Positions 23,625 to 38,371 are shown, counted from the stretch's first letter. The stretch is DNA of 64,000 nt from Flaccisagitta enflata (GCA_965153355.1 OZ231128.1:41788001-41852000); one strand, 5' to 3'. Made by a program: numbers and translations. Notes: a model not told the origin generated them from the letters alone.

Positions 23625-24112
23625 TGAGAGAGTCCTCAATTATGTTCTCATCTGCCTAAATATATTATCATCCAATGACTAAGGCCAGATCAGATAGTGA
23701 GCGATTTACCAATTTACTAGCATCAGCACTGAGCGCCTGTGGGCAAGTCGATCGAGGCTGAAGTGAAGCAAAGGGTTAATTTTACACTTAATTTCTGATT
23801 TATTCAAAGTTAAGAGCAAACGACAAGCCATTGTCCATGTGTTGAGTTTGAAAGATTCAAATCAATCCCGAGATCTCGGACTCATCTCGATTTCTCTGCC
23901 ATATCACTTGCTTGACAATTACGAAACCCTATGACAGCGTGCCTACGAAGTCAACATTTAGGGTATCAAAATGGGTCAAAAAAGAAAACATGCATGAGTG
24001 AAAATAGAAAATCAAGTGTATAAAAATGATTGAGATAAGACATGCATGATATTTGAGAGCAAAATTTGCATCCATTCAGCAAGAGACTAAGATTTAGCCT
24101 ATGTTATTGATG
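23625..24112. other. Non-coding stretch
   Basis: No supported feature. Confidence 0.4.
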
Positions 24113-24344
24113 AAGATTTTCTGAAAATTTCTACAAATTTCTTTTTTGTCACTGACAAGGGGTTTGGTCGAAATTATAAATTTGCATAGAAAATGAAAAA
24201 ATGAAAGAACAAAGAACATAGTTCTCTTCCCAAATCGTTTTTAGACAGAACTATGTTTTTGAAAATGCAAAATTTTTTTGGTTTTGGTAATTTCGACCCC
24301 AGAAAATAGAAAAAATGTCAACAAAATTTTACTAAAAATCTTCA
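24113..24344. mobile_element. Palindromic MITE with GGTCGAAATTA arms
   Basis: TGAAGATTTT, GGTCGAAATTATAAATTTGC and AACATAGTTCT are mirrored by AGAACTATGTT, TAATTTCGACC and AAAATCTTCA around a short centre. 232 bp; no clear target duplication. Confidence 0.65.
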
Positions 24345-24741
24345 TTTTCTTGCCATTTGCCCTGAGAATTGCTTATCAAAAGGCAACTTAAAGCGTAAAA
24401 CATGAAACAGATATACATAACAAGTGTAACCAGTGACAACTTGATCAATGAAAACATTTGTGGATGGATGATTAGTTCATTATTGATGCAAAAGTGGGGT
24501 GAAGCACTTCATTTTTCCCTGGCAGATTTGACGTCCTATGATGGAGCGTCTGTCTGTCTCTCAGAAATTGATAAAATGTTATTCATTGAACTGCTTCAGT
24601 GTATTCGTTAACAAGAATCATCGGCGGCTATACATTTGCCACTAAGTGACTAACCGTTGTCGCTATGTGAAACAACCTCTCACCATCACCACTCAAACAA
24701 ATTTACCCGTCGTCCTTGATCTAGCTCGTCAAGTTATCACA
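24345..24741. other. Non-coding stretch
   Basis: One 69-codon frame at 24402-24611 (+) with no recognisable domain. Confidence 0.4.
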
Positions 24742-24788
24742 CCATCCATCCATCCATCCATCCATCCATCCATCCATCCATCCATCCA
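24742..24788. repeat. (CCAT)n microsatellite
   Basis: Eleven perfect units. Confidence 0.98.
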
Positions 24789-25095
24789 AAGGAAATAGAA
24801 ATCGAGCCTCTCTTTCGAGTTGAGGGTTGAGAATTTGTCATCTGAACCGAGGAGAGAAAATAACCTGAGGAAGTGCCCGAGGCCCAGCCAGCTTGGCCGA
24901 AGAATATGAACTCTCTTCTTACTCCCTCAAAGCGAAGAATGTGTTGTTTAGAGTCTCGTTTTCCCCCCGTTTTTAAATGCATGGAAAACAGAAAAAAAAA
25001 AACAGAAAGTAGGTGAACAACCAGCGGAGGTTAAAAAAAAAAACAAGTCCATTAGACCAACGTCGCGCGCGCCGGCACGTTTAGATAGAAGACGG

Positions 25096-25097
25096 GC

Positions 25098-25185
<88 letters not shown>

Positions 25186-25186
25186 C
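25096..25186. repeat. (CAGA)n microsatellite
   Basis: About 22 perfect units. Confidence 0.98.
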
Positions 25187-25253
25187 ATCTTTTTAAATGA
25201 CCTTTGAACTAGCTGTCACTCCTCCAAGTTATGTCTCTAATGTTCAAAAACAT

Positions 25254-25970
25254 AATAGTCGCAAAAGCGTTAGATGGTCAGCGGTACCCGTTGCCCCTAT
25301 GTGAGTGTATGTGGGTGTGAGGTGGTTAGAGGGGCAGCGGCCCCGAAGGGGCCGATGACCTATGCTGTTTTTATTTGAGCCTCAAGGCTGGAATTATGGC
25401 CTCAAGGCTGGAATTGGGGCCTTGAGGCTTGGAGTTGAGCCTTGACGCTTGGATTTGAGCCTTGAAGCTGGAATTATGGCCTCGAGGCTGGAATTATGGT
25501 TTCGAGGCTGGAATTGTGGCTTTGAGGTTTGGATTTGAGCCTATAGGCTGGGATTTGAGCCTCAAGGCTGGGATTTGAGCCTCGAGGCTGGGATTTGAGC
25601 CACGAGGCTGGGATTTGGGCTTCAAGGTCAGAATTTGTATCTCTGGGGTGGAACATGAGCCTCACAGCTAGAATTTGGGCCTCAGGGCTAGAATCTGGAC
25701 CTCAAGTCTAGAATTTGGGCCTCAAGGTTAGAATTTGGATCTCTGGGGTTGAATATGAGCCTCTGGGCTAGAATTTGGGCCTCAAGGCTAGAATTTGGGC
25801 CTCAAGGCTAGAATTTGGATTTCTGGGGTGGAATATGGGCCTCACAGCCAGAATTTTGGCCGCGATGCTGGGGGGGTACGGACGGAGAAGAAGGAGGAGG
25901 AGGAGGAGGAGAAATTTCTGCATATGTGAAAGCATAGGTCATCGGCCCCTTCGGGGCCGCTGCCCAAAAA
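25254..25970 (+). mobile_element. Minisatellite element family A, copy 2 (complete)
   Basis: Outer arm ATAGTCGCAAAAGCGTTAGA and GGTCAGCGGTACCCGTTGCC; then a 35-bp inverted repeat at 25332-25366 and 25931-25965 (starting GGGCAGCGGCCCCGAAGGGG), perfect between the two sides. Between them lie about 25 units of a 20-bp repeat (GGCTGGGATTTGAGCCTCAA and variants) and a GGACGGAGAAGAAGGAGG tract. Element A3 at 57058-57702 has the same order and the same outer arm. Non-coding. Confidence 0.9.
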
Positions 25971-26039
25971 GCGCGACAGAAAGTCTTTAAAACCACTTCG
26001 TGATGGACAGATGGAAGGATGATCCGACGTACTGACCTA

Positions 26040-26092
26040 TGGACAGACGCATCGAAAAGTGGCTGATAGAGTCACGTAGCACGCCACTAGAA
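26040..26092 (-). mobile_element. Hairpin-GTCC family fragment
   Basis: TGGACAGACGCATCG then GATAGAGTCACGTAGCACGC, matching the hairpin end of the family in reverse. Confidence 0.45.
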
Positions 26093-26639
26093 ACGAACAG
26101 AGGAAAGAAAATAGATTGGAACATGAAAGTGGTTGGTGACCAATCGAATACCAAAGCACTCAGCCGTCCCTTCCACCCTTTACTAATTACTTCCCCCCCC
26201 CCCCACCCCGACCCCGCAAAAAAAAAAAAGAAACACCGGAAAAGGGGCCTTTTTTCCCCGGAGGCCCGGACGCATTTTATCAGCCTTTAACGATGCTCTC
26301 CAATTTTTTTGCCATTATTTTATTTCCAGACAGTGGACATGTAAAAAAGTGTGTTATACGCTCAATTAGTTTAATCCAATTGAAGCAATTTCAAAGTAAA
26401 GCTCTTCAAAAAGAGGGAGGAATGACAAAGACCCCCACCGGGTCCCTGGTGTATGTCTTAGGTGTCACCCCATTTATTCAAATGAACATCACCATCCATT
26501 TCGTTTGCTAGTTGAGCATGAACATCATCAACGTCCGAGACTCAACGTGATCTTGGAATTACGAAAAAATATTACCACCGTAAAATAAGACCACTTTTCT
26601 CTCTGCAAAAAGGAAAGAAATCGCAGGTAAAATGCATAT
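26093..26639. other. Non-coding stretch
   Basis: Contains short C and A homopolymer runs; no supported gene. Confidence 0.4.
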
Positions 26640-26647
26640 CTTATCTT

Positions 26648-27041
26648 CAGGCCTTGATTTAGAGCGGGCCCGCGGGCCCGAGGCCCACATTTTGGCTTCC
26701 GGGCCCGCTATTTTGGCTGATTGCGGGCCCGGTTGGCCCGCTCTCATTTAGCTGTATACTATGCACTCAACTTTTTTCTTCCAAATTGCTGTGATCTGAA
26801 AGTCGAATCGTATAACAGAATGATACTTTAACAATCATCCTATCAATTTCCCCTTTTGCTACATTCAAGGAGCAAAGAAAAAACGCTGGTGTTATTTGGC
26901 AATCCTGTAAAAAACTTAAAACAATTGGGAAAAAGAGCAAAATAGATTTTACCGGGCCCGCTGTTCCTGTGTCGGGCACGCTAAAATTTGGAGGAGCGGG
27001 CCCGGTTGGCCCACTCAAAGAAATTACTAAGGAAAGGCCTG
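26648..27041. mobile_element. hAT-like MITE, GGGCCCG family, copy 1
   Basis: The ends CAGGCCTT and AAGGCCTG are complementary and flanked by a perfect 8-bp target duplication, CTTATCTT (26640-26647 and 27042-27049). Both subterminal regions carry several GGGCCCG/CGGGCCC motifs (GAGCGGGCCCGCGGGCCCGA). An 8-bp duplication and CAG-type ends are hAT-superfamily traits. 394 bp, no transposase. Confidence 0.93.
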
Positions 27042-27049
27042 CTTATCTT

Positions 27050-27564
27050 ATCTTATCTCATTCTACCTTTTTCTATCACTGCCCAGCCGAATCACTCGCG
27101 ATTTGGGTGGCTGTGAAACCGTCCTTGTTTCTATAACTTACAAGCCTCTCTCTCCTCGCCCTATCAATTGCTCCTGCTGATATCACTTAGGCGCTCATAT
27201 ATGATCATACCATCCGAACTACCGTTGCGCGCATTACGTCAAGCTGACTCAGGCTTGATTGGACTTAAAATTTTCGCTATGTCTGTCTTTTGAAAAAGAA
27301 CCTCAACCGTATTTATTTCTGTTCCTCCATTATTTGGATAACCCAACAATGAGCTCAATTATGCATTGTCATAATCTCGTTATTGATATGTGAGATGCAT
27401 TCATTCAAACAAAACGTCTCTTTTTTGTGTACGGCTTGTTACTAGTAACACAAACTCTTTTTGTTACACAAAATATTTTTGTTACAGTACACCCTTAAAC
27501 CATAGATTTGTCCGTATCAATTAACTTATGTAAATGAATAGGATTACTCCAAAGCATTTCTTTT
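27050..27564. other. Non-coding stretch
   Basis: No supported feature. Confidence 0.4.
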
Positions 27565-27566
27565 TA

Positions 27567-28132
27567 ACAGGGTGTGCAAAAAATCTCGTACTGGCCATCA
27601 TATCTTTAGAAAAGACACCTATATTTGGAGAAATTCTTTCAAGTTAATATTCAAAATAAAAAACTAGGTTCTCTTTCATACTTTAGATAATGAAAAATGA
27701 TAACATTTTTAGACTAACAGGAACATAAGTAGAAAGTCACAACAGATTTCTGTTTTGGTTGAAAAACATGCATCTTTTGTCTAAATCTGATTAATATATC
27801 ACTTTTGTTAACTGAATCTCCTCCTAGATGACCTAACTATCTCCCCATGATACATTTATTCTCAAACATTCTATCTAGGGGCCATAAAAGTTGCAACAAC
27901 CATCCTTTTTGAATAAAACCAGCTCTGCAAATAAAATCATGTCAAAATCGAATTTTCTATTTTTTCTTAAGTACGTGTCATGGCTATGTATGGAAATTTT
28001 ATCAGCTGTTCTTAGTTTCTACTTTTAGCATGACTAACTGAGATACTCTGGTTCAAATTTTAGGTCATGACTCCCATAACAAGTATAGTTTTCAAGCTAC
28101 AGACCAAGTACGAAATTTTATGCTCACCCTGT
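27567..28132. mobile_element. TA-flanked MITE with ACAGGGTG ends
   Basis: Left ACAGGGTGTGCAAAAAATCT and CGTACTGG match the complement of the right end (ACAGGGTGAGCATAAAATTT, CGTACTTG). TA lies on both sides (27565-27566, 28133-28134). 566 bp. Tc1/mariner-type by ends and target site. A family B element begins about 8 bp downstream. Confidence 0.85.
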
Positions 28133-28141
28133 TATGTATGC

Positions 28142-28813
28142 ATCCTTTTTGGGCAGCGGCCCCAAAGGGCCAATGTCCTGTAGGACACAGGGGTGAATTT
28201 CCAGACGTCCGTACGTCCGTACGTCCCCCCCCCCCGAGGCCCCTCTCAGGCCCCAAATCAGCCCTCTCAAGCCCAAAATTGGCCCTCTCAAACCCAAAAT
28301 CAGCCCTCTCAGGCCCAAAACTCAACCCTCTCAGGCCCATAATCAGCCCTCTCAGGCTCAAAATCAGCCCCCTCAGACCAAAAAACAGTCCTCTCAGGCC
28401 CAAAATCAGCCCCTCAGCTCCAAAATTAGCTCTCTAATACCCTCAATCAGCCTTGTCAGGCTAAAAATCAAGCATTTCAGGCCTGAAACCAGCCCTATCA
28501 AACCTAGAATCTGATCACTTGTGTCTCAATTCAGCCCTCAAAATAACCCTCTCAGGTCTCTAATCTTCCCTCATCCTTGATGCTATTCAACCCCTTGACC
28601 CCCAAATCAGCCCTTACATGCCTCATTACTGTGCTTCAATTGATCTAATCAGCCCTTTGTGCCTTCTCAGGACGTCTGGAAATTCACCCCTGTGTCCTAC
28701 AGGACATCGGCCCTTTGGGGCCGCTGCCCTGCTCTCACTCCACTTCTTCAGTTGATCACTCCAAGCAGGGCAACGGGTACCGCTGACCATGTGCAATCCT
28801 TGGATGACTAGTT
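28142..28813 (-). mobile_element. Minisatellite element family B, copy 2 (complete)
   Basis: A 60-bp near-perfect inverted repeat (28151-28210 and 28670-28729; GGGCAGCGGCCCCAAAGGGC, TGTCCTGTAGGACACAGGGG) brackets about 20 units of a 21-bp repeat (CTCTCAGGCCCAAAATCAGC). Outside the right arm are GGGCAACGGGTACCGCTGAC and ATCCTTGGATGACTAGTT, the complement of the start of copy 1. Confidence 0.9.
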
Positions 28814-28814
28814 G

Positions 28815-29158
28815 AGTTATAGGACTCAGCAAATTTTATGCAGCTATTTGGAAGGATATCTTCCGAGGTACAGAAAAAGTAATTATTCTATGAACAGCTA
28901 AGGTGTCCGTATATTTATTTCCTAGCTAGATAGTTCATCACAAGATTGGTTTATTTTGCCTCTCCAAATTAAAACACGTGCATGAATATTATTTAAACAT
29001 TAACATTTTTTTCTATTCAGGATTTCTACATTCTCCCACGTGGGTCACGTGACTTGATTGACCTTTGTTTTGGGGTCATGGATTCATTATCTAAGACAAA
29101 GCAATTCTTAATGGTGATAATTACAAAAATTAGCGTGCCGTCTATCTTATGCTTTATG

Positions 29159-29159
<1 letters not shown>
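28815..29159. other. Non-coding stretch
   Basis: No supported feature. Confidence 0.4.

Positions 29160-29192
<33 letters not shown>
29160..29192. repeat. (GA)n microsatellite
   Basis: Uninterrupted GA. Confidence 0.98.
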
Positions 29193-29195
<3 letters not shown>

Positions 29196-29678
29196 TAATC
29201 AGAAGAAAATCATGATCAAGTGCGTGACATCCGAGGAGAAAGGTCCAATACCGTTTTGGGTTCTCTTGAAGGCCAAACTCGTATCACCGTCAAAAGCTGC
29301 AAAAACAAAAGAAACCAACGAAAAATAACAACCAGCTCATATTCCATTTTGCTTCTTCCTCTCTTTCCCAGTTTTTACTCGAATTACTAGGGGTGGGCTG
29401 AGGGAATGTCCACGCTTTGGGTGGTTATTACATATCTCTTTTTGCAGTTTTACAAAGCCCTTGATTTCTCTTTCCTTTTGCAACGTGAGGTTTCCTAGGA
29501 CAACAATAAGTATAATTTACCAAATTCAGGGAAAAAGAGATAGAGAATGAGAGAACCTTAAAAAGAAGATTGAAAGAAAGGAGGGGAGAACCAAGGGAAA
29601 AGGGACACATAGAAAAGTGAGAAAGACGTGAAACAAAACAAAAGAAACATTTGAATTAAAAAAGCTGTAAAAAGAAAA

Positions 29679-30315
<637 letters not shown>

Positions 30316-31855
30316 AAGAAAATCGTTTTCCTTTTTTGGTCGAATGAGTGAAATTCAATCTTAGGGGCATGTTCAAAATACACCAAATACCCATGAAGAC
30401 CATCGCACGAGCCTCGTCTCTTGAGTAAGGACCCCCCACCGCCACAATCATCATCAAGTGAAGGCATTTCGTCTTCAGAAGCTGTACTGCGATGATCCCA
30501 CGGCCTTTACACGACTATGTCGGATCAATTATGGAAAAAAGAATCATAGCTTTAATTGATATTGAAAACCGTGAATGGCTGGCTGATAAAATGAGTAAAA
30601 GGAAAGTTGGATGAGATATAATAAAGATGAAGAGACGATGAGAAAAAGAAGATAAAGACGATACTAATGGTGAAACTGATTCTAATGTTTGTAGGGTTGC
30701 GAGTTCAAATTCAGGTAAAACACGTGTATTCAGATATCATGGTCGTGCGACGTTTCCCTCATTTACGCTTTAATTTCGGAGAATTACATTTGAAGCGCCT
30801 GAATGTACACAGTCCCCGCCACGAAGCTCCTTCATTATCATGGAACCTTTATCATAAACCGAGATGGCACTGTTGGCAGAAATGATGGTTAAAATGATGG
30901 CAGAAATGTTGGCGGGGTGCCGCTGGGAATTCTTCCGCTGGGAATTTGGGCTTCCCATCTCAGAATCATCATCAACGGCATTCAGCGAAAGGAAACGAAT
31001 TCAACCAACTGGGACCAATGATATGGGAATTATCACAGTGCGCCATAAACGACCAATATATTAGATAATTGTGAGTAGCTGTATTTTTCAGTTTTGTTTC
31101 TGACTAATGTCTTTATGAGCTGTTGTGTATATCCATTGATCCATTTATTAATTGATTCATTATGATCAAACCCCTAATCACTTATCTACGTCTGGTATTG
31201 GTGGTGTATCTGTCTTCATCTTTGTTATCTGCCCTCTTTCTCAAAGCAGTTAAAGATTAGGCGTATTTCTAACTGTTTTTCATCCATCAAATTTTTTTTA
31301 CAAATTTCTCTATTTTACATCATTTAATTCCTGTTCAATTACAGTATCAATAACACAAATGTCAGTTTTCTTTTATAAGGATCGCGAGCACTTAACGCAA
31401 GACTCGGAGGACCGTGATTAGGACCAAATTCTGATGACGTTTGATCAAAGCCCATTGATAACGGCCCGCTTCCTAATCACCTCGTCCTCTCTGTCCGGGG
31501 ATTCTTTCACCATTTCACTTCTCTGCTCATCTCCCATGTCAATCTCAACTGATCCATATCAATCGCAAATGATCCCTGCGTCCATTCATTGTCCGTGTCA
31601 ATCGCCAATGATCTGGATTTTCGTATATTGCCTACGTTACTTGCGAAGGATCTGTCAGGCTGTTTATCATTCATGTGAAAGCCGATGTCCAAGCAGGAAG
31701 TTGTGGCGTTTGAAAGTTTATTTTGCTAATCCAAAATTTTCCATTAAGGATGGAGTAATCAATCATACATTTCCTATTTCTTTCCTTGCCTTAATACACA
31801 TTTTTGTCATGTTGCCTGAGTCCCTTTTTCTTTCACTTTCGCTCTGATTGTCTTT
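30316..31855. other. Non-coding stretch
   Basis: Unique sequence. A weak ~30-bp duplication (GATCC...TCAATCGCAAATGAT) near 31550-31615. No recognisable gene. Confidence 0.4.
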
Positions 31856-31861
31856 CTAACT

Positions 31862-32090
<229 letters not shown>

Positions 32091-32436
32091 CGCACAGCAT
32101 GGCGGCACCATGAGCTATGGGAATGAAGCGTGGCTCCTACGGCGGCAAAGTGGACTAAGAGGAGGAAGAGAAGGAGAGGAGGAAGAGGATGATAAGGATG
32201 GACGGATCAGGATGAGGAAGCACTCAGCACGGACAATTGATCGGAGGGAGAGACTGACAGGAAGAAGAGGAGATCCCATAGAAAAATGTTTGAAATGACA
32301 ATATGGATTGGAGCTGTCGTGAGACGTCCTGGGTTTTGAAATCTTCTTTGCATTTTAGATCCTAAGCTCTTGGTGGATTGGGAATAGTTTGCCCATATGG
32401 TTTCAGATTAACTTTAGACTCCAAATTGATATCGTA

Positions 32437-32469
32437 ATCATCGTCATCATCATTATCATTATCATTATC

Positions 32470-32504
<35 letters not shown>

Positions 32505-32553
32505 CATTATCATTATCATCATCATCATCATCATCAATATCGCATGTAACAGC

Positions 32554-32626
<73 letters not shown>

Positions 32627-32819
32627 GTTGTACTGCCATATAATTGTCATCGTGTCGCCACCACGTTTTGTCACCTCTGCCAACATCGTCATCTTCGTCA
32701 TCGTCTTCATCCTCGTCGTTGCCTCGTCATCATCCTTAGAAGTCCTCGTCTCCGTTCTCCACGCTGTCCTCGTCATCGTCGTTATCACCATCGTCGTCGT
32801 CGTCGTTGTCGTCGTCATC

Positions 32820-32865
<46 letters not shown>
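32437..32865. repeat. Compound array: (TCATTA)n, (CAA)n, (GTC)n
   Basis: TCATTA/TCATCA at 32437-32537, CAA at 32549-32626 and TCG/GTC at 32770-32865, with mixed trinucleotides in between. Confidence 0.97.
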
Positions 32866-32869
32866 ACTC

Positions 32870-33882
32870 GTAATACTCGCCGTGGTGCCCGAAAAGCATC
32901 CTTGGAGTTTTTGTATCACTTTTCCGCCCCGCAAGTTTTTGCGAAGGATAGTTTTTTCTCCAATTTTCTCCTTGTCACGCAACTTTTTTTCCGCTCATCA
33001 TTATGGATTTTCCCTCGCGTCTTGGTGCTTCAATCAAATAGTCCATTGGTCAGTCGGTCTGTCAGACAACAGCTTGGTTGGTACAACAAAGCTGAATTCA
33101 AACTTTGTTTATCAATAACCTCAATTCATCATTCTCCTGCTTGGGATTTGTCACTTTCCTTTTTTAGAATAAAGGACAAAGCGTTTTCTTTTTCAACGAT
33201 ATTGCTTTTTTGTCCTCCGTCCATCTTATCACTCCTCCACGTACTAATTTCACAAATTAGATTAAATACGAAAACTTTGAGTTTTCAGATTCGCCCAGTA
33301 TCTGATTCATTTGTGGTTCGTCAATTCATTTTCATCTCAGTTTCTGGTGCGCAGGCCATCCCGTTAAAAAAAAACAAGCCGAATCTGCGGTAGCCCTTTT
33401 TTGTTCATGCGGTTCTAAAGGCACAGCAATGAATAAAGCACCACATTAATACGTTTAGTTCAAACACACATAAGCAACTTTCCTTATAAGCGAGATTCCT
33501 CCTGTTTGGACATTCCGGGGTTTTGATCAAATCCTCCTCATCCTTTTTCCACTTTCAAATATTTTTTTCTCACTCTTTTTTGGACATTTTCCTATTTATG
33601 CTTGGATCCTTTTTTTCGAAATTTTTGCTCGAAATGTATTTGCGTCCATTTCACTCGGGAATTTCTAGAATCTCACGCAAAATCTTTTTTTTTTTCATTC
33701 AACGGAAAATAATCTGTTGTATCAATCAAAAAATATCTAGGTTTATATATGGAGACAGGGAATAAAAAAGGAAAAAAAGAAAGAGTGAGAAATGAACAGA
33801 AGAATAGAAAAAATCGCCCCAAAACATTTTGTGTCAATTTATGGATTTTCCCCGATAGGACAGCGGCAAACTCGGGCATTGC

Positions 33883-33888
<6 letters not shown>
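32870..33888. other. Non-coding stretch
   Basis: A long frame entering from the GTC repeat continues to 33393 but has no recognisable domain and looks like a chance extension. Confidence 0.4.

Positions 33889-33889
<1 letters not shown>

Positions 33890-33922
<33 letters not shown>
33890..33922. repeat. (GA)n microsatellite
   Basis: Uninterrupted GA. Confidence 0.98.
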
Positions 33923-33924
<2 letters not shown>

Positions 33925-34374
33925 GAAATATTGAATATGTTTATTGGATTTTTAGCCCTATCTTAGTGTCTCTATCTTTATGTTTGGCAAGATGCGAATC
34001 ACATATATTTGCTTTTGTTATTTCTTTGTTCCTCTTTCTTCGACTGTCTGCCTTTGTCTGCCTTTGTCTGCCTCAGTCTGTCTGTTTGTAAATGTTTCTT
34101 CCCATTGCCATTGGTTATGCGTCGGTCCGTCTGTAAACCCTCACAAGTAACTGCCTGTTTTAATAGACGACTTTCTCTTCATTGTGGGCCATTCTCTGCT
34201 TTTGTCGGTTGGTCTATCTGCATGTCTGACTGTTTCGTCTGAACGCTTATTGCCTGTCTGTCCCAATCTATAGGTCGGTCTTTGCTACATCTGTCTGTCT
34301 GTCTGACTCTGCTTCTCTCTTTCTCCTTGTCTTTCTTTGTCCGTGTCTCTGTAGTTCTGTGTGTCTGACACTAT

Positions 34375-34521
<147 letters not shown>

Positions 34522-34705
34522 TTGTCATGCCATCCCTGCATGCATTCATCCACGTTTGCCTTTCATTTTCACTTTGTGACTCTTTCACTTTCTACGCACG
34601 CAACGACTCAGCATCATCGGCTTTGGCTTAGGATAAAGTACTGCCTCAGTCATCCTCACAGATTGTAGACAATCTAATTTCTCTCCATCCTTTCCGCCTA
34701 CTTCG

Positions 34706-34742
<37 letters not shown>

Positions 34743-34743
34743 T

Positions 34744-34805
<62 letters not shown>

Positions 34806-35030
34806 TGTCATCGTCATCATATCCGTCACCGTCATCGTCACCAGTATCGTCATCGTCATCATCATCATCATCAACATCATCATCATCGTTATCATCATCA
34901 TCATCATCATCATTATCATTATCGTCATCGCATCGTCACCGGAATTGTCATCGTCACCGTCATCGTCATCGTTACCGTCATCATCATCATCAGCATCATC
35001 ATCATCATCATCATCATCATCATTATCATT

Positions 35031-35079
<49 letters not shown>

Positions 35080-35112
35080 CTTTCATCACCTTCAACATCT
35101 TCATCATCATCT
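34706..35112. repeat. (CAT)n array with CGTCAT variants
   Basis: About 400 bp of ATC trinucleotides. Poly-Met, poly-Asp, poly-Ser and poly-His frames arise from it and are not genes. Confidence 0.98.
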
Positions 35113-35114
35113 TC

Positions 35115-36227
35115 CATGATCGCAGTCATCGTCATCCCCCAATTTTTCATTAAGCGATCACTCAAAAAATTACAAGACTTTCCCGCCATCGATACGCACA
35201 CGATTAAGTCTGCGTGATTCATGCATTTGGACTTCTAATAAACCAGCATGACAACACAAACCAGCATGACGGAAAAAAGGGACCAAAATCGTGTTTTGCG
35301 GCTTGTCAACTCGTGCTTTTGTCAAATGCAGGACAAAGGTCTTTTTGTATGGTTTCTTTTTAAATTCATGGTTAAAACTGTTTTACTTAATGTTTTCTTT
35401 TCATTCTCTGAATCTGCCATAATTTCTTTTATTCAATCAAACAAATATAAATAATCCACGAATGAAATGTCGAAGATACAAATTAAGAAACGAAACGGAA
35501 GTAAAAGGCTTGAAGCAGGAAATGTTGGTCCCATGAAGGCCGTCGTATTATGTTACGAGTTTGTTATTCTTTGTCCGCCTTTTTTCCTTGCCTGTTTCAT
35601 CCATAATCAAAATTTAGCGTCCTAATTCAATACGTAACTCTCATCTCATCTTACCACCTAACCCATAGGAAAATTCTCAGAACACTCGTTGCATAGGTGA
35701 AGCTTGTCACGACTGGATAAAACTCATACAAATGCATTATCTTAGTTTTAGCAAGATTATATTTTTTTTCAGGATTATTTTTTTCCTGATTGCGAACTTG
35801 TAAAATCTGACATGCCTCAGGCAAAAAAGAGAAAATAATACTCTACTGGAATTCTTATTAGGTAATTCTTTCAGGCAAGTATTTTGATCAGCCGAAGAAG
35901 CCTGAGACCAAAATTAAACAAAGGTAAATAAAACAGTTAGAATAGTGATGTTAATAATCTGAGATGAGTACGTCATTACCCATCAAGCCACCCGTTCGTC
36001 TATCCATCCATGTTCCATTAACTTCCACAAGTTACTTCCTTGGAATAAAAGAAAAGAAAAAGGACCCTGTAATTAATGTGGATAATCAAATGATTAGGCT
36101 TTTGTTGTTTTTGACTTTGGATTGAGTTAATCCTCCCGCCACCTTCGAGTGTCACCTCCTCGTCACCTCCTCTTGTCGCATCGACACCCGCTAGGTCCCT
36201 CGGTTCCGCCTCTCTCATCGCAAGCTT
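35115..36227. other. Non-coding stretch
   Basis: Unique AT-rich sequence with no supported gene. Confidence 0.4.
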
Positions 36228-36755
<528 letters not shown>

Positions 36756-36924
36756 GGCCACCGTCAGCGCCACCCCGTTGATAGACCGCCAAAACAAAAG
36801 CTGCATCGATGGCACTTTTCATGACGTTTATGAGAGGATTAAAATCAAACTTTGTGGCGGCTTTTCAGGGTAAGGCTATCCTCATGAGGATAGTTCCGAA
36901 GTGGTTTTTAGAGTAGCTTTTGAA

Positions 36925-37135
36925 GATGATTTTAGTCGCGGGCTACGCGACTCTACAACCCGCTTTGTCGGTCCGTCGGTCCATCCGTTGGTCCGTCCGT
37001 CCGTGACACTTAACTTTTTTTGGGTTTTTTCGGTCTTTGGCCTCACTGCTCCTGCCCAAATGATTAAGTGACCTCAAATACAGCCACTGCCCACCTGCAC
37101 GCGACTGGGGTAACCGTGTATTCGACCTTGTTTTC
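36925..37135 (+). mobile_element. Hairpin-GTCC family element, full copy
   Basis: AGTCGCGGGCTACGCGACTC and TACAACCCGCTTTGTCGG are followed by GTCCGTCGGTCCATCCGTTG, then ACTGCTCCTGCCC, CACTGCCCACCTGCACGCGA and the end CCGTGTATTCGACCTTGTTT. About 200 bp, same order as 5341-5515. Confidence 0.78.
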
Positions 37136-37798
<663 letters not shown>

Positions 37799-37937
37799 AT
37801 TTCTCATCTTTGAACATCAATGCAGGAAAACAGTAGGATCTTTGTTTTGCGCGCTATAGTCGGTCTCTTTATGTATAATTAAACCGATGTTAAGCTCTCT
37901 TTCTCTCGGTGTTTGTGTGTGGCTGTATCTTTATAGC

Positions 37938-38314
37938 CAGCCATGAAAATAGAGCGGGCCCGCGGGCCCGAGGCCCGCAAATTGACAGTCGGGCCCGCAA
38001 ATTAGACTAGCTGCGGGCCCGACGGGCCCGCAGCAATTTTGCTTGGTATCCTTGAATCATTTTTTTATCCTCCTTACATTCTACAGCAATATTAAATTTT
38101 TCTTTCTCCTGGAGATAAAAAGACTTCTTGAGACACTTCTCAGCTGCTTAGTGTCAGAAAAAATTCAGCAGTAGTGATCCACATCCATTTTGAATTCACA
38201 TATGATTGTTAACAAAAATAAATTAATAATAAAAAAAAAATAAAATGGTTTCATTTGGGATTTGATGATTTAAAATGTCTTGCTTTACCCAATGGACACA
38301 GCCATTTATATTTC

Positions 38315-38371
<57 letters not shown>

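Noticed and set aside
32806-33393. 195-codon frame beginning with poly-Ser
   Set aside because: It starts in the (GTC)n tract and the rest has no domain; likely chance read-through.
34698-35222. 174-codon Asp- and Met-rich frame
   Set aside because: Translation of (CAT)n and variants.
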